Assembly: GCA_031292035.1 (NCBI GenBank)
Contig: JARLHX010000053.1
Span: 1 to 30,232, forward strand
Length of the DNA stretch: 30,232 nucleotides
From: Negativicutes bacterium
GTDB lineage: Bacteria > Bacillota_C > Negativicutes > Sporomusales_B > JARLHX01
Direction of reading: 5' to 3'
Under the pieces are notes generated by a model that was not told where the DNA came from, did not search any database, and saw nothing but the letters and a program-made list of their open reading frames with translations. Positions 1-9,300 of this stretch are shown here, in pieces. Position numbers and translations under genes: made by a program. Position 1 is the stretch's first letter, and each line of letters opens with the position of its first letter.

Positions 1-1362
1 AACCAGCATGTCGGCGACGGCCGGCTCGTAGGCATCTCTTTTGGCGGGGTTGCGCCAGTCTTCTTCGGTGATTTTCCAGCGTTTGTCCGGATCGGTCTCC
101 CGCTCGCGAAAACGCTTCAGTTGTTCTTCGGGGGTGATGTCCAGCCAGAATTTGAGGATAATTGCGCCGTGTCCGGCCAGGTGCTGCTCCATGGCGCTGA
201 TTTCCCCGTAGGCCCGTTCCCATTCCCGCCGGGTGGCGAAGTCTTCCACCCGTTCGACCAGAACCCGGCCATACCAGCTGCGGTCGAAGATGACCATTTC
301 GCCGTCGGCGGGGAATTCCCGCCAGAACCGCCACAGGTAATGATGCTGTTTTTCGCTGTCGTTGGGGGCGGATACAGGGACGACCCGATAGCCGCGGGGG
401 TCAAGCTGGTGGCACAGGCGGTGAATGGTGCCGCCCTTGCCGGCTGCGTCCCACCCTTCAAAAGCGATGATGATCGGAATACCGAGGCGGTAGGTGTCAA
501 ACTGGAGAGCCCGGAGTTTTTGCTGCTGGGCGGCAAGTTCGCGGTGATAATCGGCTTCTTCCTGCTCGGCGACGGTCGGTACCGGACTGGCCCTCCTGCC
601 GCTCACAGCGGTAAGGAGCGGCGACTCCGCAGCGGCATCGTCGCCCGGTTCCGGCGGGTCAAGTCTGGCGCTAATCGCCTTGATCATGGCGTCGGCGACT
701 TCAACGCGGGCAAGGTGCTTATCGTGAGCCGGAATGATGGTCCACGGGGCCGCAGCGGTATGGCTTCCTGTCAGCAGGGTTTCGTATATACGGAGGAAGT
801 GGTCATAGCGGCTGTTTTGCTTCCAGGCTTTTTTTGTCACCCGCCAAGCTTCGTAATCTTCATGTTCGAGGGCTTTGAGGCGCTGTTTCTGTTCTTTTTC
901 GCTGATATGGAGAAAAAGTTTGATGACAACAAAACCGTCGTCGGTGAGGGCTTGTTCAAAACGCAGCACATCACGGTAGAGGTCGCGCAATTCGCTTGCT
1001 GATACTTTTCCTTTAGCTGTCTTGGTAACGATGCGACGGTACCAGGTGCTGTCGAAAACGACGATTTGCCCTTTGGCAGGAGTATTCGTCCAGAATGGCC
1101 AGAGGTATGGCCGCTCTTTTTCGGCGATGGACAGCTCGTCGTCGGTATAGATACGAAATCCGCGGGGGTCCAGGGTCTGGTTGAAGAAATTGAGGATGAT
1201 GCCTTTTCCTGAAGCGTGCCAGCCTTCGATGATGACGGCAATGCCACAACCGGCTTCATGGGCTTGACGCTGGAGCGCTCCGAGCTGTTTTACCTTGGGC
1301 AGCATAAGTTTTTCGTATTCCGGGTGAGCGAGGTTCCCGGTCAAATCGATAGTTTCGAGCAT
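1..1362 (-). CDS. pap: Polyphosphate:AMP phosphotransferase (tandem PPK2), 3' end off window
   Basis: Transfers phosphate from polyphosphate to AMP, giving ADP, in the cytoplasm (family knowledge of class II PPK2). About 454 codons are visible and the frame is open to the window edge; the family is usually near 500 residues, so only the C-terminus is missing. Two homologous PPK2 domains are seen. The N-terminal one has the P-loop EGWHASGKG (residues 46-54) and a Walker-B-like FDSTWYRR. The C-terminal one has EGWDAAGKG and the canonical FDRSWYGR. The DRSWYGR to DSTWYRR change fits an N-domain that is mainly structural, as described for other PAP enzymes; that is inference here. The ATG at 1362 follows AGGAG by 8 bases. 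It is the last gene of a minus-strand run, about 110 bp after the c-di-GMP enzyme gene. Confidence 0.93.
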   Translation of the reverse strand, partial: MLETIDLTGNLAHPEYEKLMLPKVKQLGALQRQAHEAGCGIAVIIEGWHASGKGIILNFFNQTLDPRGFRIYTDDELSIAEKERPYLWPFWTNTPAKGQIVVFDSTWYRRIVTKTAKGKVSASELRDLYRDVLRFEQALTDDGFVVIKLFLHISEKEQKQRLKALEHEDYEAWRVTKKAWKQNSRYDHFLRIYETLLTGSHTAAAPWTIIPAHDKHLARVEVADAMIKAISARLDPPEPGDDAAAESPLLTAVSGRRASPVPTVAEQEEADYHRELAAQQQKLRALQFDTYRLGIPIIIAFEGWDAAGKGGTIHRLCHQLDPRGYRVVPVSAPNDSEKQHHYLWRFWREFPADGEMVIFDRSWYGRVLVERVEDFATRREWERAYGEISAMEQHLAGHGAIILKFWLDITPEEQLKRFRERETDPDKRWKITEEDWRNPAKRDAYEPAVADMLV

Positions 1363-1392
1363 CGATGTCACTCCTTTCGTACGGAATGGGAC

Positions 1393-1427
1393 ACCAGGTC
1401 TATGGCGAAGGATTCCATAACCCTGGT
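1393..1427 (-). other. Imperfect hairpin between c-di-GMP gene and pap
   Basis: ACCAGG (1393-1398) pairs with CCTGGT (1422-1427), and inside it TATGG (1401-1405) pairs with CCATA (1415-1419). There is no T-run on the minus strand, so this is at best a weak terminator or an mRNA processing structure. Confidence 0.3.
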
Positions 1428-1470
1428 CAAATATCCTGCCCGGCTGGTGCCGGTCCCGCAGGAAAGATGG

Positions 1471-4125
1471 TTAAAGCTCGTCGGTCAACAGCTTGATTGC
1501 TTCTGCCTCCGGCAAGGGACGGCTGAAGAGGTAGCCCTGAATACCGTCGCACCGGCAGCGTCTCAGCTTGTCCAGCTGTTCTTTTGTTTCCACGCCTTCG
1601 GCAACGACCTTCAGGCCGAGGATGTGGGCCATATCGACAATGGCGCTGACAAAGGGTTCTTGCACTTGCTCAGAAACGATGTTGTCAATAAACGATTTAT
1701 CGATTTTCAGGGTTTCAACAGGCAGATTGCGCAGGTAGGTTAAAGAAGAGTAGCCGGTGCCGAAGTCGTCAAGAGAAAGGCCGACTCCCAGATTCTTCAG
1801 TTCCTGCAGCTTATGGATGCCTTCCGACAAGGAGCTTAAGAGGACGGTCTCGGTAATTTCGATCCCCAGCTGCCTTGGCTCGATTCCGGCGTCCCGGACG
1901 GCGGCGCCGACGATCGCGGCGAAGTCTCCGGCGGCCAGTTGGCGCGCTGATACGTTGACCCAGACGGTGAGTCCGCCTTTTCCCATTCCTGCCAGCATGC
2001 CGGCGAAACGGCAGGCCTCGGCCAGCACCCATTTGCCGATGGTCTGGATGGTGTCGCTTTCTTCAGCCAGAGGAATGAACCGTCCCGGCGGTACTGAGCC
2101 GTGCTGGGGGCTGTTCCAGCGCAGCAGAGCTTCAAACCCGATGATACGGCGGTCCGCTACAGCCACCTGAGGCTGAAAGTGGAGGGCGAGTTCGCCCCGC
2201 TCGCCGGCACCGCGGAGACTGCGTTTGAGAGTCATGTTTTCATAGGCGAATTCTTGCATTCTGGTGTCGTAGAAACGCCAGACATTCTTGCCGCTTCCCT
2301 TGGCTGCATACAGAGCCGTGTCGGCGTTTTTCAGGATATCCTCCGTCTGATCGCCATCTTGAGGGTAAATAGCGATACCGATGCTGGCTGACAGATGGGT
2401 TGTCGAGTCCCCCAGGGAATAGTCGCGGCTGAGGGCTTTGATCATCCTGTCGGCAATGTGGCTGATCTTGTCCCGGTCTCCCTCCCCGGGGATGAGGACA
2501 ATGAATTCGTCGCCGCCGATCCGGGCGACCACGGCGGCTTTCCCAACTTCCGCCGCCAGTTGGGCACCGGCGGTCACGATCACTTCGTCGCCGTAGGAAT
2601 GGCCGAAGGTATCATTGACGCTCTTCAGGTCATCCATGTCGATGAACAGGACGGCGCCTGACGCTTTTCCGGTGCGGGCCTTGCCGAGTTCCCGGTCGAG
2701 CTGCTGTTTGATATAGGTGCGGTTGGGCAGGTTGGTGAGGCCGTCAAAGTAGGCCATCCGGTGAATTTCTTCTTCGTACTGCCTGCGCTCTGTTATATCG
2801 AGCGAAATGCCTGTCGTACCCCAAAGCTCGCCGCCTGGCCCGAATACAGGGGCCTTGTAGGTCTCTTCCCAGACTTCTTCCTGCAAATAAGCCGCCCGGC
2901 CCACCAGTTTCATCTGCCGGCCGGTCTTGATCGTTTCCTGGTCTTCCTGGTGATAAGCTGCTGCCACATCATGGGGCCAAAGCTCGAAATCGGTTTTACC
3001 GACGATGGCTTCGCCGGGAAGGCCTGATTTCTCTATAAAAGGCTGATTTACGGCCACATAACGACCGGCGACATCTTTGAACCAGGTCACATGGGGTATG
3101 TTGTCGAAAACGGCGGCCAGCCGGGCTTTTTGCAGTTCGGTTTCCCGACGGGCCTGCTGCTGCCGGGTGATTTGCCCCACCGACAGCCGCCCGAACACCA
3201 GCACCAGCAGCGTGAAAACACCGGTAGAGGCGTACTCGCGCCGCTTACGGGCCTCAAAAGATGCAAGCGCTTCGGTTTTGGCGATGCCTATGCTGACGAC
3301 GAGGGGATAGTCAGGCATGACCCGGTAAGAGGATATCCGGTTCAGGTTGGTCAAAAGGCCTGGCGATTCATAGGTGCCTTGGGGCTGCTCAGCTACGTGC
3401 CGCCAGAGCGGACTCTGCCGGATATCCTGTCCGATGGTTGTCTCGCCCCGGTAGTAACGGGCCCGGACAAAACCGTCCAGCCCGATGAGGATCACGCTCT
3501 GGGAATTGCCCATCTCCATCTGCTGATAAAAATTCAGGAAATACTGTGGATCCAGCGCCACCGACACAACGCCGCCGAAGGAGCCGTCAGGCCTGTTGAG
3601 GCGCCGGCTGAGCTGAATGGTCATTTTTCCGGTAACCCGGCCGATAAACGGCTTGTCGATGAACAAAAATTCCGGGTTCTGGTTAGGGATGTGGATCTGA
3701 TAATAGGGCCGGTCCGCCACGCTGGTTCCCGGCGCTACCGGAATCACGCTGGCGACATAGTAGCCGTTTTTGTCAATAATGTTCATCTGCTGGGTGAGAA
3801 CAGGATTGGTTCTGGCCCAGCTCAGATAGGACTGGATTGTGTCATCGACCCGCCCGGTACGCTCGTAAGCTTCCTTGACCAGCAGCATCACTTCGTCAAC
3901 ACCGGCCAGTGTCCGCCGGACGTGCTCCTCGAAGGCTCTGGCAAGGTTGGAGTGTTCGCGGTGGATGCTCTGGATTTCTTTTTCGTACTCTTCCTGCTCC
4001 CATTTATAGGTCGCGAACCAGCTCCAGACAATCACCACAAAACACAAAAATACGACGAACCAGCGGGCGTCCCGGTTTATCAGTCTAGCGAAAATATTCG
4101 AACAGGTATTTCGAAAGCCAGCCAT
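1471..4125 (-). CDS. Membrane-bound Cache-PAS-GGDEF-EAL c-di-GMP enzyme
   Basis: Predicted bifunctional diguanylate cyclase/phosphodiesterase at the inner membrane. Domain order in 884 residues: membrane span about 22-40, extracytoplasmic dCache-like sensor about 45-285, second span about 298-315, PAS about 335-445 (ends GISLDITERR), GGDEF about 455-615, EAL about 630-880. The cyclase site ARIGGDEF is intact. The usual RxxD inhibitory site upstream of GGDEF is absent (GKAA in that place). The EAL domain keeps FEALLRW, EITE, DDFGTGYSS and AEGVET, so hydrolase activity is plausible. The ATG at 4125 follows AGGTGG by about 7 bases. It is probably a ligand-responsive sensor, with the ligand not predictable from sequence. 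Which activity dominates is unknown. Confidence 0.93.
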   Translation of the reverse strand: MAGFRNTCSNIFARLINRDARWFVVFLCFVVIVWSWFATYKWEQEEYEKEIQSIHREHSNLARAFEEHVRRTLAGVDEVMLLVKEAYERTGRVDDTIQSYLSWARTNPVLTQQMNIIDKNGYYVASVIPVAPGTSVADRPYYQIHIPNQNPEFLFIDKPFIGRVTGKMTIQLSRRLNRPDGSFGGVVSVALDPQYFLNFYQQMEMGNSQSVILIGLDGFVRARYYRGETTIGQDIRQSPLWRHVAEQPQGTYESPGLLTNLNRISSYRVMPDYPLVVSIGIAKTEALASFEARKRREYASTGVFTLLVLVFGRLSVGQITRQQQARRETELQKARLAAVFDNIPHVTWFKDVAGRYVAVNQPFIEKSGLPGEAIVGKTDFELWPHDVAAAYHQEDQETIKTGRQMKLVGRAAYLQEEVWEETYKAPVFGPGGELWGTTGISLDITERRQYEEEIHRMAYFDGLTNLPNRTYIKQQLDRELGKARTGKASGAVLFIDMDDLKSVNDTFGHSYGDEVIVTAGAQLAAEVGKAAVVARIGGDEFIVLIPGEGDRDKISHIADRMIKALSRDYSLGDSTTHLSASIGIAIYPQDGDQTEDILKNADTALYAAKGSGKNVWRFYDTRMQEFAYENMTLKRSLRGAGERGELALHFQPQVAVADRRIIGFEALLRWNSPQHGSVPPGRFIPLAEESDTIQTIGKWVLAEACRFAGMLAGMGKGGLTVWVNVSARQLAAGDFAAIVGAAVRDAGIEPRQLGIEITETVLLSSLSEGIHKLQELKNLGVGLSLDDFGTGYSSLTYLRNLPVETLKIDKSFIDNIVSEQVQEPFVSAIVDMAHILGLKVVAEGVETKEQLDKLRRCRCDGIQGYLFSRPLPEAEAIKLLTDEL

Positions 4126-4276
4126 GTGCGCGCCACCTGCTTGACAGACGTGTGAGAAACTAGACCGATATAATATCTTGTATTTTCGACACGGCGCTGC
4201 CCGTCCCTTCCCTTTCCGGGCTATTTTTTTCCGTTACTGTATATTTCTGCCGAATCAACGATCCTGGCCTGCTTCC

Positions 4277-4870
4277 TCAGGCGAGCATCGCCAGGGCGTC
4301 GTCGCATTCGGATGCGAAGCGGTCCCGCAGGGAGGGCCTGAGTTCGGGACTGCCGCTGGTCCAGTCATCCGAAGCCCGAACCTCGTAGATCTTAGTGATA
4401 AGGGTGGCGTCGTCACACTGGTTGGGATCTCCGGCAGACGCTTCTTTGAAAAGCTCGGCCACCCAGCCCGGACCATACTGCACTGCAGCTGACCAAACTA
4501 CCTGGCGAAGAGCCTCCGACCGGCCGTCGACATTGAAGTTGATGCCGCTGAGCGCATCCACTGCCGGCTGATAGTATTTCTGCTGTACGTATTGTCGCTG
4601 CAGCTCCAGAAAGCCGTCATGATCCTCTTGCGCCACCTGCCGCCAGGCGGCGTCGAACTCCTGAGTCCCCGGCGCGCCGGCGTCTGTCAGTGTCTTTACC
4701 AGGCTGTAATCCTGACGAAGAAGCCAGTCGACAAAATCCTGGGGTACTCCCGCGTTGGTGGCGAACTGATACGCACCGTACGACGCGCCGCCAGCGTCCT
4801 CCGCGCTGTCCGCCACAGCCCCCGGATCTCCGTTTGATTCATATTTGGCCGAAAGATCACCCAGGGCCAT
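4277..4870 (-). CDS. VgrG3/phage-lysozyme-like peptidoglycan hydrolase, no signal peptide
   Basis: This 197-residue protein resembles the muralytic domain found in VgrG-3-type T6SS effectors and phage lysins with a chitosanase-like fold. The N-terminal stretch LSAKYES (residues 6-12) with Glu11, followed by GGASYGAYQFAT, is the recognisable signature; Glu11 is a likely catalytic acid by analogy. The rest is helical and acidic. No signal peptide or membrane span is seen, so export would need a holin-like or lytic route, or another carrier. AGGAGG stands 7 bases before the ATG. No phage or T6SS genes flank it. Family assignment is from memory of the motif; the cell-wall role is inferred. Confidence 0.6.
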   Translation of the reverse strand: MALGDLSAKYESNGDPGAVADSAEDAGGASYGAYQFATNAGVPQDFVDWLLRQDYSLVKTLTDAGAPGTQEFDAAWRQVAQEDHDGFLELQRQYVQQKYYQPAVDALSGINFNVDGRSEALRQVVWSAAVQYGPGWVAELFKEASAGDPNQCDDATLITKIYEVRASDDWTSGSPELRPSLRDRFASECDDALAMLA

Positions 4871-4991
4871 ATCATCGCCTCCTATTCCAGCCCTGCCAGT
4901 TCTTGCAGGATACTACATAATACGGCGATTGGCCTTGTTATGTCACTTTTACGGAGCCGGGGGGCGCCCACTTTTCTTCATAGCCGACGAA

Positions 4992-5021
4992 AAGGCCTCC
5001 AGGTTTATCCCTGGAGGCCTT
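4992..5021 (-). terminator. Hairpin terminator after the secreted-protein gene
   Basis: A perfect 12-bp stem, AAGGCCTCCAGG (4992-5003) with its complement (5010-5021), and a 6-base loop. It lies 13 bases past the stop of the minus-strand gene ending at 5035. The T-run is short (TTTT). Confidence 0.7.
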
Positions 5022-5034
5022 ACTTTTCCTGTAT

Positions 5035-5631
5035 TCAGTCATGAAGGTGAAGATCATCCAGAAAGGTTTTCGCGACTTCCGGGGGAAACTCATCATAATA
5101 GGAACTATAGGCGGCTACAGCATTCTCTGTGACATATTTGCTTTCAAGCGCATATTTTTCGGCCTCGGCCCGATTCCAGACAGTGACAAGATCCCGCCCG
5201 CGATCAGCAAGCAGTACCCGTATGATGGTATCCTTGCCGATCCAGAAGTAAGCCTGGTCGCGGCTTCCGGTGTATCGTGCAAAATATGTATACTTCCCAT
5301 GATACTGGTCCATCACATGAAGAAACATCCACGCACTGTAAGGCCTTGCATCCACCCGGAATACCTGAAGCCGGCTGTCGTCCGAATAATAGGCTTTTAT
5401 CCTGGAAAACTGCTGATGATCGTACCAAACGTAGTCTTTGTGATCCCGATACAAAAATCCCGTTCTTCCCGGGTAGGCCTCCCGGTATTCCTGCCGCTGT
5501 TCATGGTGATAACGCTGATCGAACTCCCGCCACTGGTCCCAGAAATAATTCTCATTGGTAAAGGCCAAAGCGGTGGAACAGCTGAAAGCAACAAAGAGAA
5601 AAAGAACCAGCAGTAAACTGGATTTCTTCAA
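5035..5631 (-). CDS. Secreted protein of unknown function
   Basis: I do not recognise the family. With a TTG start at 5631 the protein begins MKKSSLLLVLFLFVAF and has a clear signal peptide with a likely cut near ALA-F. A GAAGGGGG Shine-Dalgarno sits about 7 bases before this TTG. A longer upstream frame to 5700 exists, but it would bury the signal peptide behind Cys-rich residues and lacks a better ribosome site. The mature part (about 175 residues) is rich in Tyr, Trp, Phe, Asp, Arg and His, for example FWDQWREFDQRYHHEQR, and has no visible enzyme motif. It follows the membrane-protein gene by 43 bases and is probably co-transcribed with it. It ends at a hairpin terminator. Confidence 0.75.
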   Translation of the reverse strand: MKKSSLLLVLFLFVAFSCSTALAFTNENYFWDQWREFDQRYHHEQRQEYREAYPGRTGFLYRDHKDYVWYDHQQFSRIKAYYSDDSRLQVFRVDARPYSAWMFLHVMDQYHGKYTYFARYTGSRDQAYFWIGKDTIIRVLLADRGRDLVTVWNRAEAEKYALESKYVTENAVAAYSSYYDEFPPEVAKTFLDDLHLHD

Positions 5632-5674
5632 AGAGCATCCCCCTTCTTTCGGCACGAAAGCCGAGCGGCAAACA

Positions 5675-6115
5675 CTACAGTCGCACCCACCAGGAAACAT
5701 TGATTGTTGTGAACAGAAAACGGCCTTCGAGAGAAACGGTTACTATTTTGATATTTGTCGCCCCGGCAGGGATTACCTCTGTTTCAACACTCTTTAGGAT
5801 AAACCCGCGCTCTTTTTGTTTCTCTGCTGTTTGCTGAGCCGCCACGGCTTGATAGCGGTCCGGGGTATCGTCCGGAGCGGCCTGGTCGGCTATGGTGTTG
5901 GCGATCTCATAGGCGGTGTGCTGCAACTCGTCTCTTGCGATTTGATAACCCATATAATAAAAAAGCGCACCAAAGAAGGCCGCGACAATTACTAGCGATA
6001 AAAGTTTCACCAAAGGATTGGCCTTCTTCTTTTCGGGAGCTGCAGGCAGCCAGCGGCTAGGGTTGTAGTCTATGACCGGGACTATGTCATCAGGCGGCTC
6101 TTTCGGAGTTTCCAT
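5675..6115 (-). CDS. Single-span membrane protein, unknown function
   Basis: A protein of 146 residues: a Pro-rich acidic N-terminus (about 1-30), a basic patch EKKK, one membrane span about 35-57 (LLSLVIVAAFFGALFYYMGY), then an Ala/Gln-rich helical stretch and a C-terminal beta-rich part ending WWVRL. Topology is probably N-in, with the C-terminal domain outside. GGAGGG lies about 8 bases before the ATG. First gene of a likely two-gene unit with the secreted protein downstream. No family recognised. Confidence 0.75.
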   Translation of the reverse strand: METPKEPPDDIVPVIDYNPSRWLPAAPEKKKANPLVKLLSLVIVAAFFGALFYYMGYQIARDELQHTAYEIANTIADQAAPDDTPDRYQAVAAQQTAEKQKERGFILKSVETEVIPAGATNIKIVTVSLEGRFLFTTINVSWWVRL

Positions 6116-6250
6116 ACCCTGATCCCTCCAAATTGATCCATCCTGTAATATTTATTCGCCTGTCGTTGTCGATTTCCTGCAAAAACGCGGAGTGTTTGGA
6201 AAACCGGACACCATCCGGCTTCAACCCCGATTATTCTTTGGGCTTTTGGG

Positions 6251-6291
6251 AAAAACAAAAAGGGCTGCGCTCCTTTTGGAGAGACAGCCCT
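6251..6291 (-). terminator. Rho-independent terminator of the pyruvate:ferredoxin oxidoreductase gene
   Basis: Stem AGGGCTG (6261-6267) with CAGCCCT (6285-6291), extended by an inner CTCC/GGAG pair. On the minus strand it is followed by TTTTGTTTTT (6251-6260). It lies about 50 bases past the stop codon of the 6339-9857 gene. Confidence 0.88.
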
Positions 6292-6338
6292 ATATGGCAT
6301 GTTTATATTTATCCGACGAGAGTCACGCTGTCGCCTCT

Positions 6339-9300
6339 TTAGTAGGCCGCAAGCCGCTTATAGGTGGCCAGCCGCTCTCTGGCGTCCTGCTCCGCCCTGG
6401 CGAAAAGGGCCTCGGCCGTGTCGGGGAATTGCTGCAGCAGGGCTGAATAGCGGACCTCGCTCTTGATGAAGTCCTGGAAACTGGCGGTGGGCTCTTTGGA
6501 ATCAAGAACGAAGGGGTTATTCCCGGCGTCTTTGCGTTGGGGGTTGTAGCGGTACAGCGCCCAATAGCCGGCCTGGACCGCCCGCTTGGCCTGGGAATGG
6601 CTCTGGCCCATACCGGCCTGAATTCCGTGATTAAGGCAGGGGGCGTAGGCGATGATGAGCGATGGGCCGGGATAGGCCTCGGCTTCGGCGATAGCTTTGA
6701 TGGTCTGGTTTTTGTCGGCCCCCATGGCGATCTGAGCGACATATACATAGCCATAAGACATGGCCATGACCCCGAGATCTTTTTTGCGGGTCTTTTTGCC
6801 GCTGGCGGCAAACTGAGCAGTGGCAGCCACCGGGGTTGCTTTGGAGGACTGCCCGCCGGTGTTGGAATAAACCTCGGTGTCGAAGACGAGAACATTGACG
6901 TCTTCGCCGGCGGCCAATACGTGGTCAAGACCGCCGAATCCTATGTCATAGGCCCAACCGTCGCCGCCGAATATCCACTGGGACCGTTTGACGAAGAAAT
7001 CGCGCTGGTCGTAGATGGCGCCGAGCAGTTCGTCGCCGCCTTTGGCCGCCTCCAGGGCGGCGATGAGGCGGTCGGCCCGCTGGCGGGTACCCTGCCCTTC
7101 GTCTTTATGAGCCAGCCATTCCTCCAGCGCGGCCTTGAGGTCGACGTTGCCGGTTTTCGCCAGCGCCTCGCTGATCAGTCCGGCCAACGTCTGCCTGACC
7201 TGGCCCACCCCCATGTGCATGCCGAACCCGTATTCGGCGTTGTCTTCAAACAGGGAGAAGCCCCAGGCCGGTCCGAAGCCGCGCCGGTTGACGGCATAAG
7301 AGATGGCGGGGGCGGTGGCGCCCCAAACGGTGGAGCAGCCGGCAGCGTTGGAGATCATCATCCGGTCACCGAACAGCTGGGTGACAAGCTTGGCATAGGG
7401 GGTCTCGCCGCAACCGGCACAGGCGCCGGAAAATTCCTGCAGCGGCTGGGCGAACTGGCTGCCTTTTACGGTAGTCAGCTGACTGGCGACTATCGGTTTA
7501 TCGGTTATAGTCAGGGCGAACTCCCACCATTCTTCGCAGCGCGGGCGCTGCTCGGCCAGCGGTTTCATTTCGAGGGCCTTGTCCTTGGCCGGGCAAACAT
7601 CCACGCAGTTGCCGCAGCCGGTACAGTCCAGGGAGGAAACGGCCAGATGGAACGCCAGGTCCTGGTAACCGGTGGCCGGTTTTGCGGGAAAACCGTCTGG
7701 TGCGCCTTTCAGTTCGTCGCCGGTCGCGAGGAACGGCCGCAGGACGGCGTGAGGGCAGACAAAAGCGCACTGATTGCACTGGATGCATTTGTCAGGCTGC
7801 CATACCGGCACCTGGATGGCCACAGCCCGTTTTTCCCAGGCCGTCATCCCCAGCGGGAAGGTACCGTCCTCCCTGCCGTTCAAAAAGCTTACCGGCAGCT
7901 TGTCGCCTTCCTGGCGGTTCATGGGTATCATGACTCTCTCAACAAATTCAGGCAGTTTGCCGGTGACGGCCGGTTCGTCGGCAGCGTAACGCCAGCCTTG
8001 AGGCACAGCCACTTTGACCAGGGCGTCGCTGCCCCGTCCGATGGCGGCAAAGTTCATATCAAGAGCGGCCTGGCCCTGTTTGCCGTACGATTCGGTGACC
8101 GCGTCCCGCAGATACCGGACAGCGTCGGCGAGAGGAATGATACCGGTCAGTTTAAAGAAGGCGGCCTGCATGATCATGTTGATTCGCCCGCCCAGCCCGA
8201 GTTCCTGGGCGATATCCACGGCGTTGATGGTGTAGAGTTCGATGTTGTTCTCAGCCAGATAGCGTTTGACAGCAGCAGGCAGATGTTTTTCCAGTTCGTC
8301 CGGCGACCACAGGCAATTCAGCAGGAACTTGCCGCCTGGCTTGAGACCGGCGAGTACGTCGTACTGATACACATAGGCCTGGTTATGGCAGGCGATGAAG
8401 TCGGCCTTGGTGATAAGGTAGGAAGACTGGATCGGCGCATGGCCAAACCGCAAGTGGGAGACGGTAAGGCCGCCCGACTTTTTGGCGTCGTAGGCGAAGT
8501 AGGCCTGGGCGTACATGTCGGTATGGTCGCCGATGATTTTCACGGCGCTCTTGTTGGCCCCCACCGTGCCGTCGGAGCCCATTCCCCAGAATTTGCAGCA
8601 GGTCGTTCCCGGAGGCGTGGTGTCGATATCCTCCGGATATTCGGGCAGCGAAGTGAAGGTAACATCGTCGACGATACTGACGGTGAAACCGTTCTTCGGG
8701 TATTCCTGGGCGAGATTTCTATAAACGGCGGCGACGTGGGCCGGGGTAAAGTCCTTGGAACCGAGACCATAGCGGCCGCCGACAATGGTCGGCGGATTCG
8801 GGCGGCCGAAAAAGGCGTTGCGGACATCGATGTACAGGGGTTCTCCGGCCGCCCCCGACTCTTTGGTTCGGTCGAGCACAGCAATGCTGCGGGCGCTGGC
8901 GGGAATGACCTTCAGCAGGTGCTCCACTGAAAACGGCCGGTACAGGTGGACATCCACCAGACCGACTTTTTCCCCGCGGGCACTCAGGTAGTTGATGGTT
9001 TCCCGGATGGCGTCGCAGCCTGAGCCCATGGCGACGATGACCCGGTCGGCGTCGGCGGCGCCGTAATAGTTAAAGAGCTGATAGTTGCGGCCGGTGAGTG
9101 TGTTGATTTTGCCCATGTATTCTTCCACCAGTCCGGGGATGACCTGGTAGAATTTATTGACCGCTTCGCGAGTCTGGAAGTAGATGTCGGGATTCTGCGT
9201 AGTGCCGCGGACCACCGGATGATCGGGGTTCAACGCACGATGACGGAATTCTTCCACCGCCGGCCTGTCAAGAAGCCGGGCCAGCTCATCATATTCCAGG

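Noticed and set aside
121..1002. 293-codon plus-strand open frame
   Set aside because: Antisense to the polyphosphate:AMP phosphotransferase gene, which has both P-loops intact on the other strand.
3091..4155. 354-codon plus-strand open frame
   Set aside because: Antisense to the sensor and PAS part of the c-di-GMP enzyme; no domain motif.
6537..8930. 797-codon plus-strand open frame
   Set aside because: It lies wholly antisense to the intact pyruvate:ferredoxin oxidoreductase gene; GC-rich codon bias gives long mirror frames. The protein is Gly/Val-rich with no motif.
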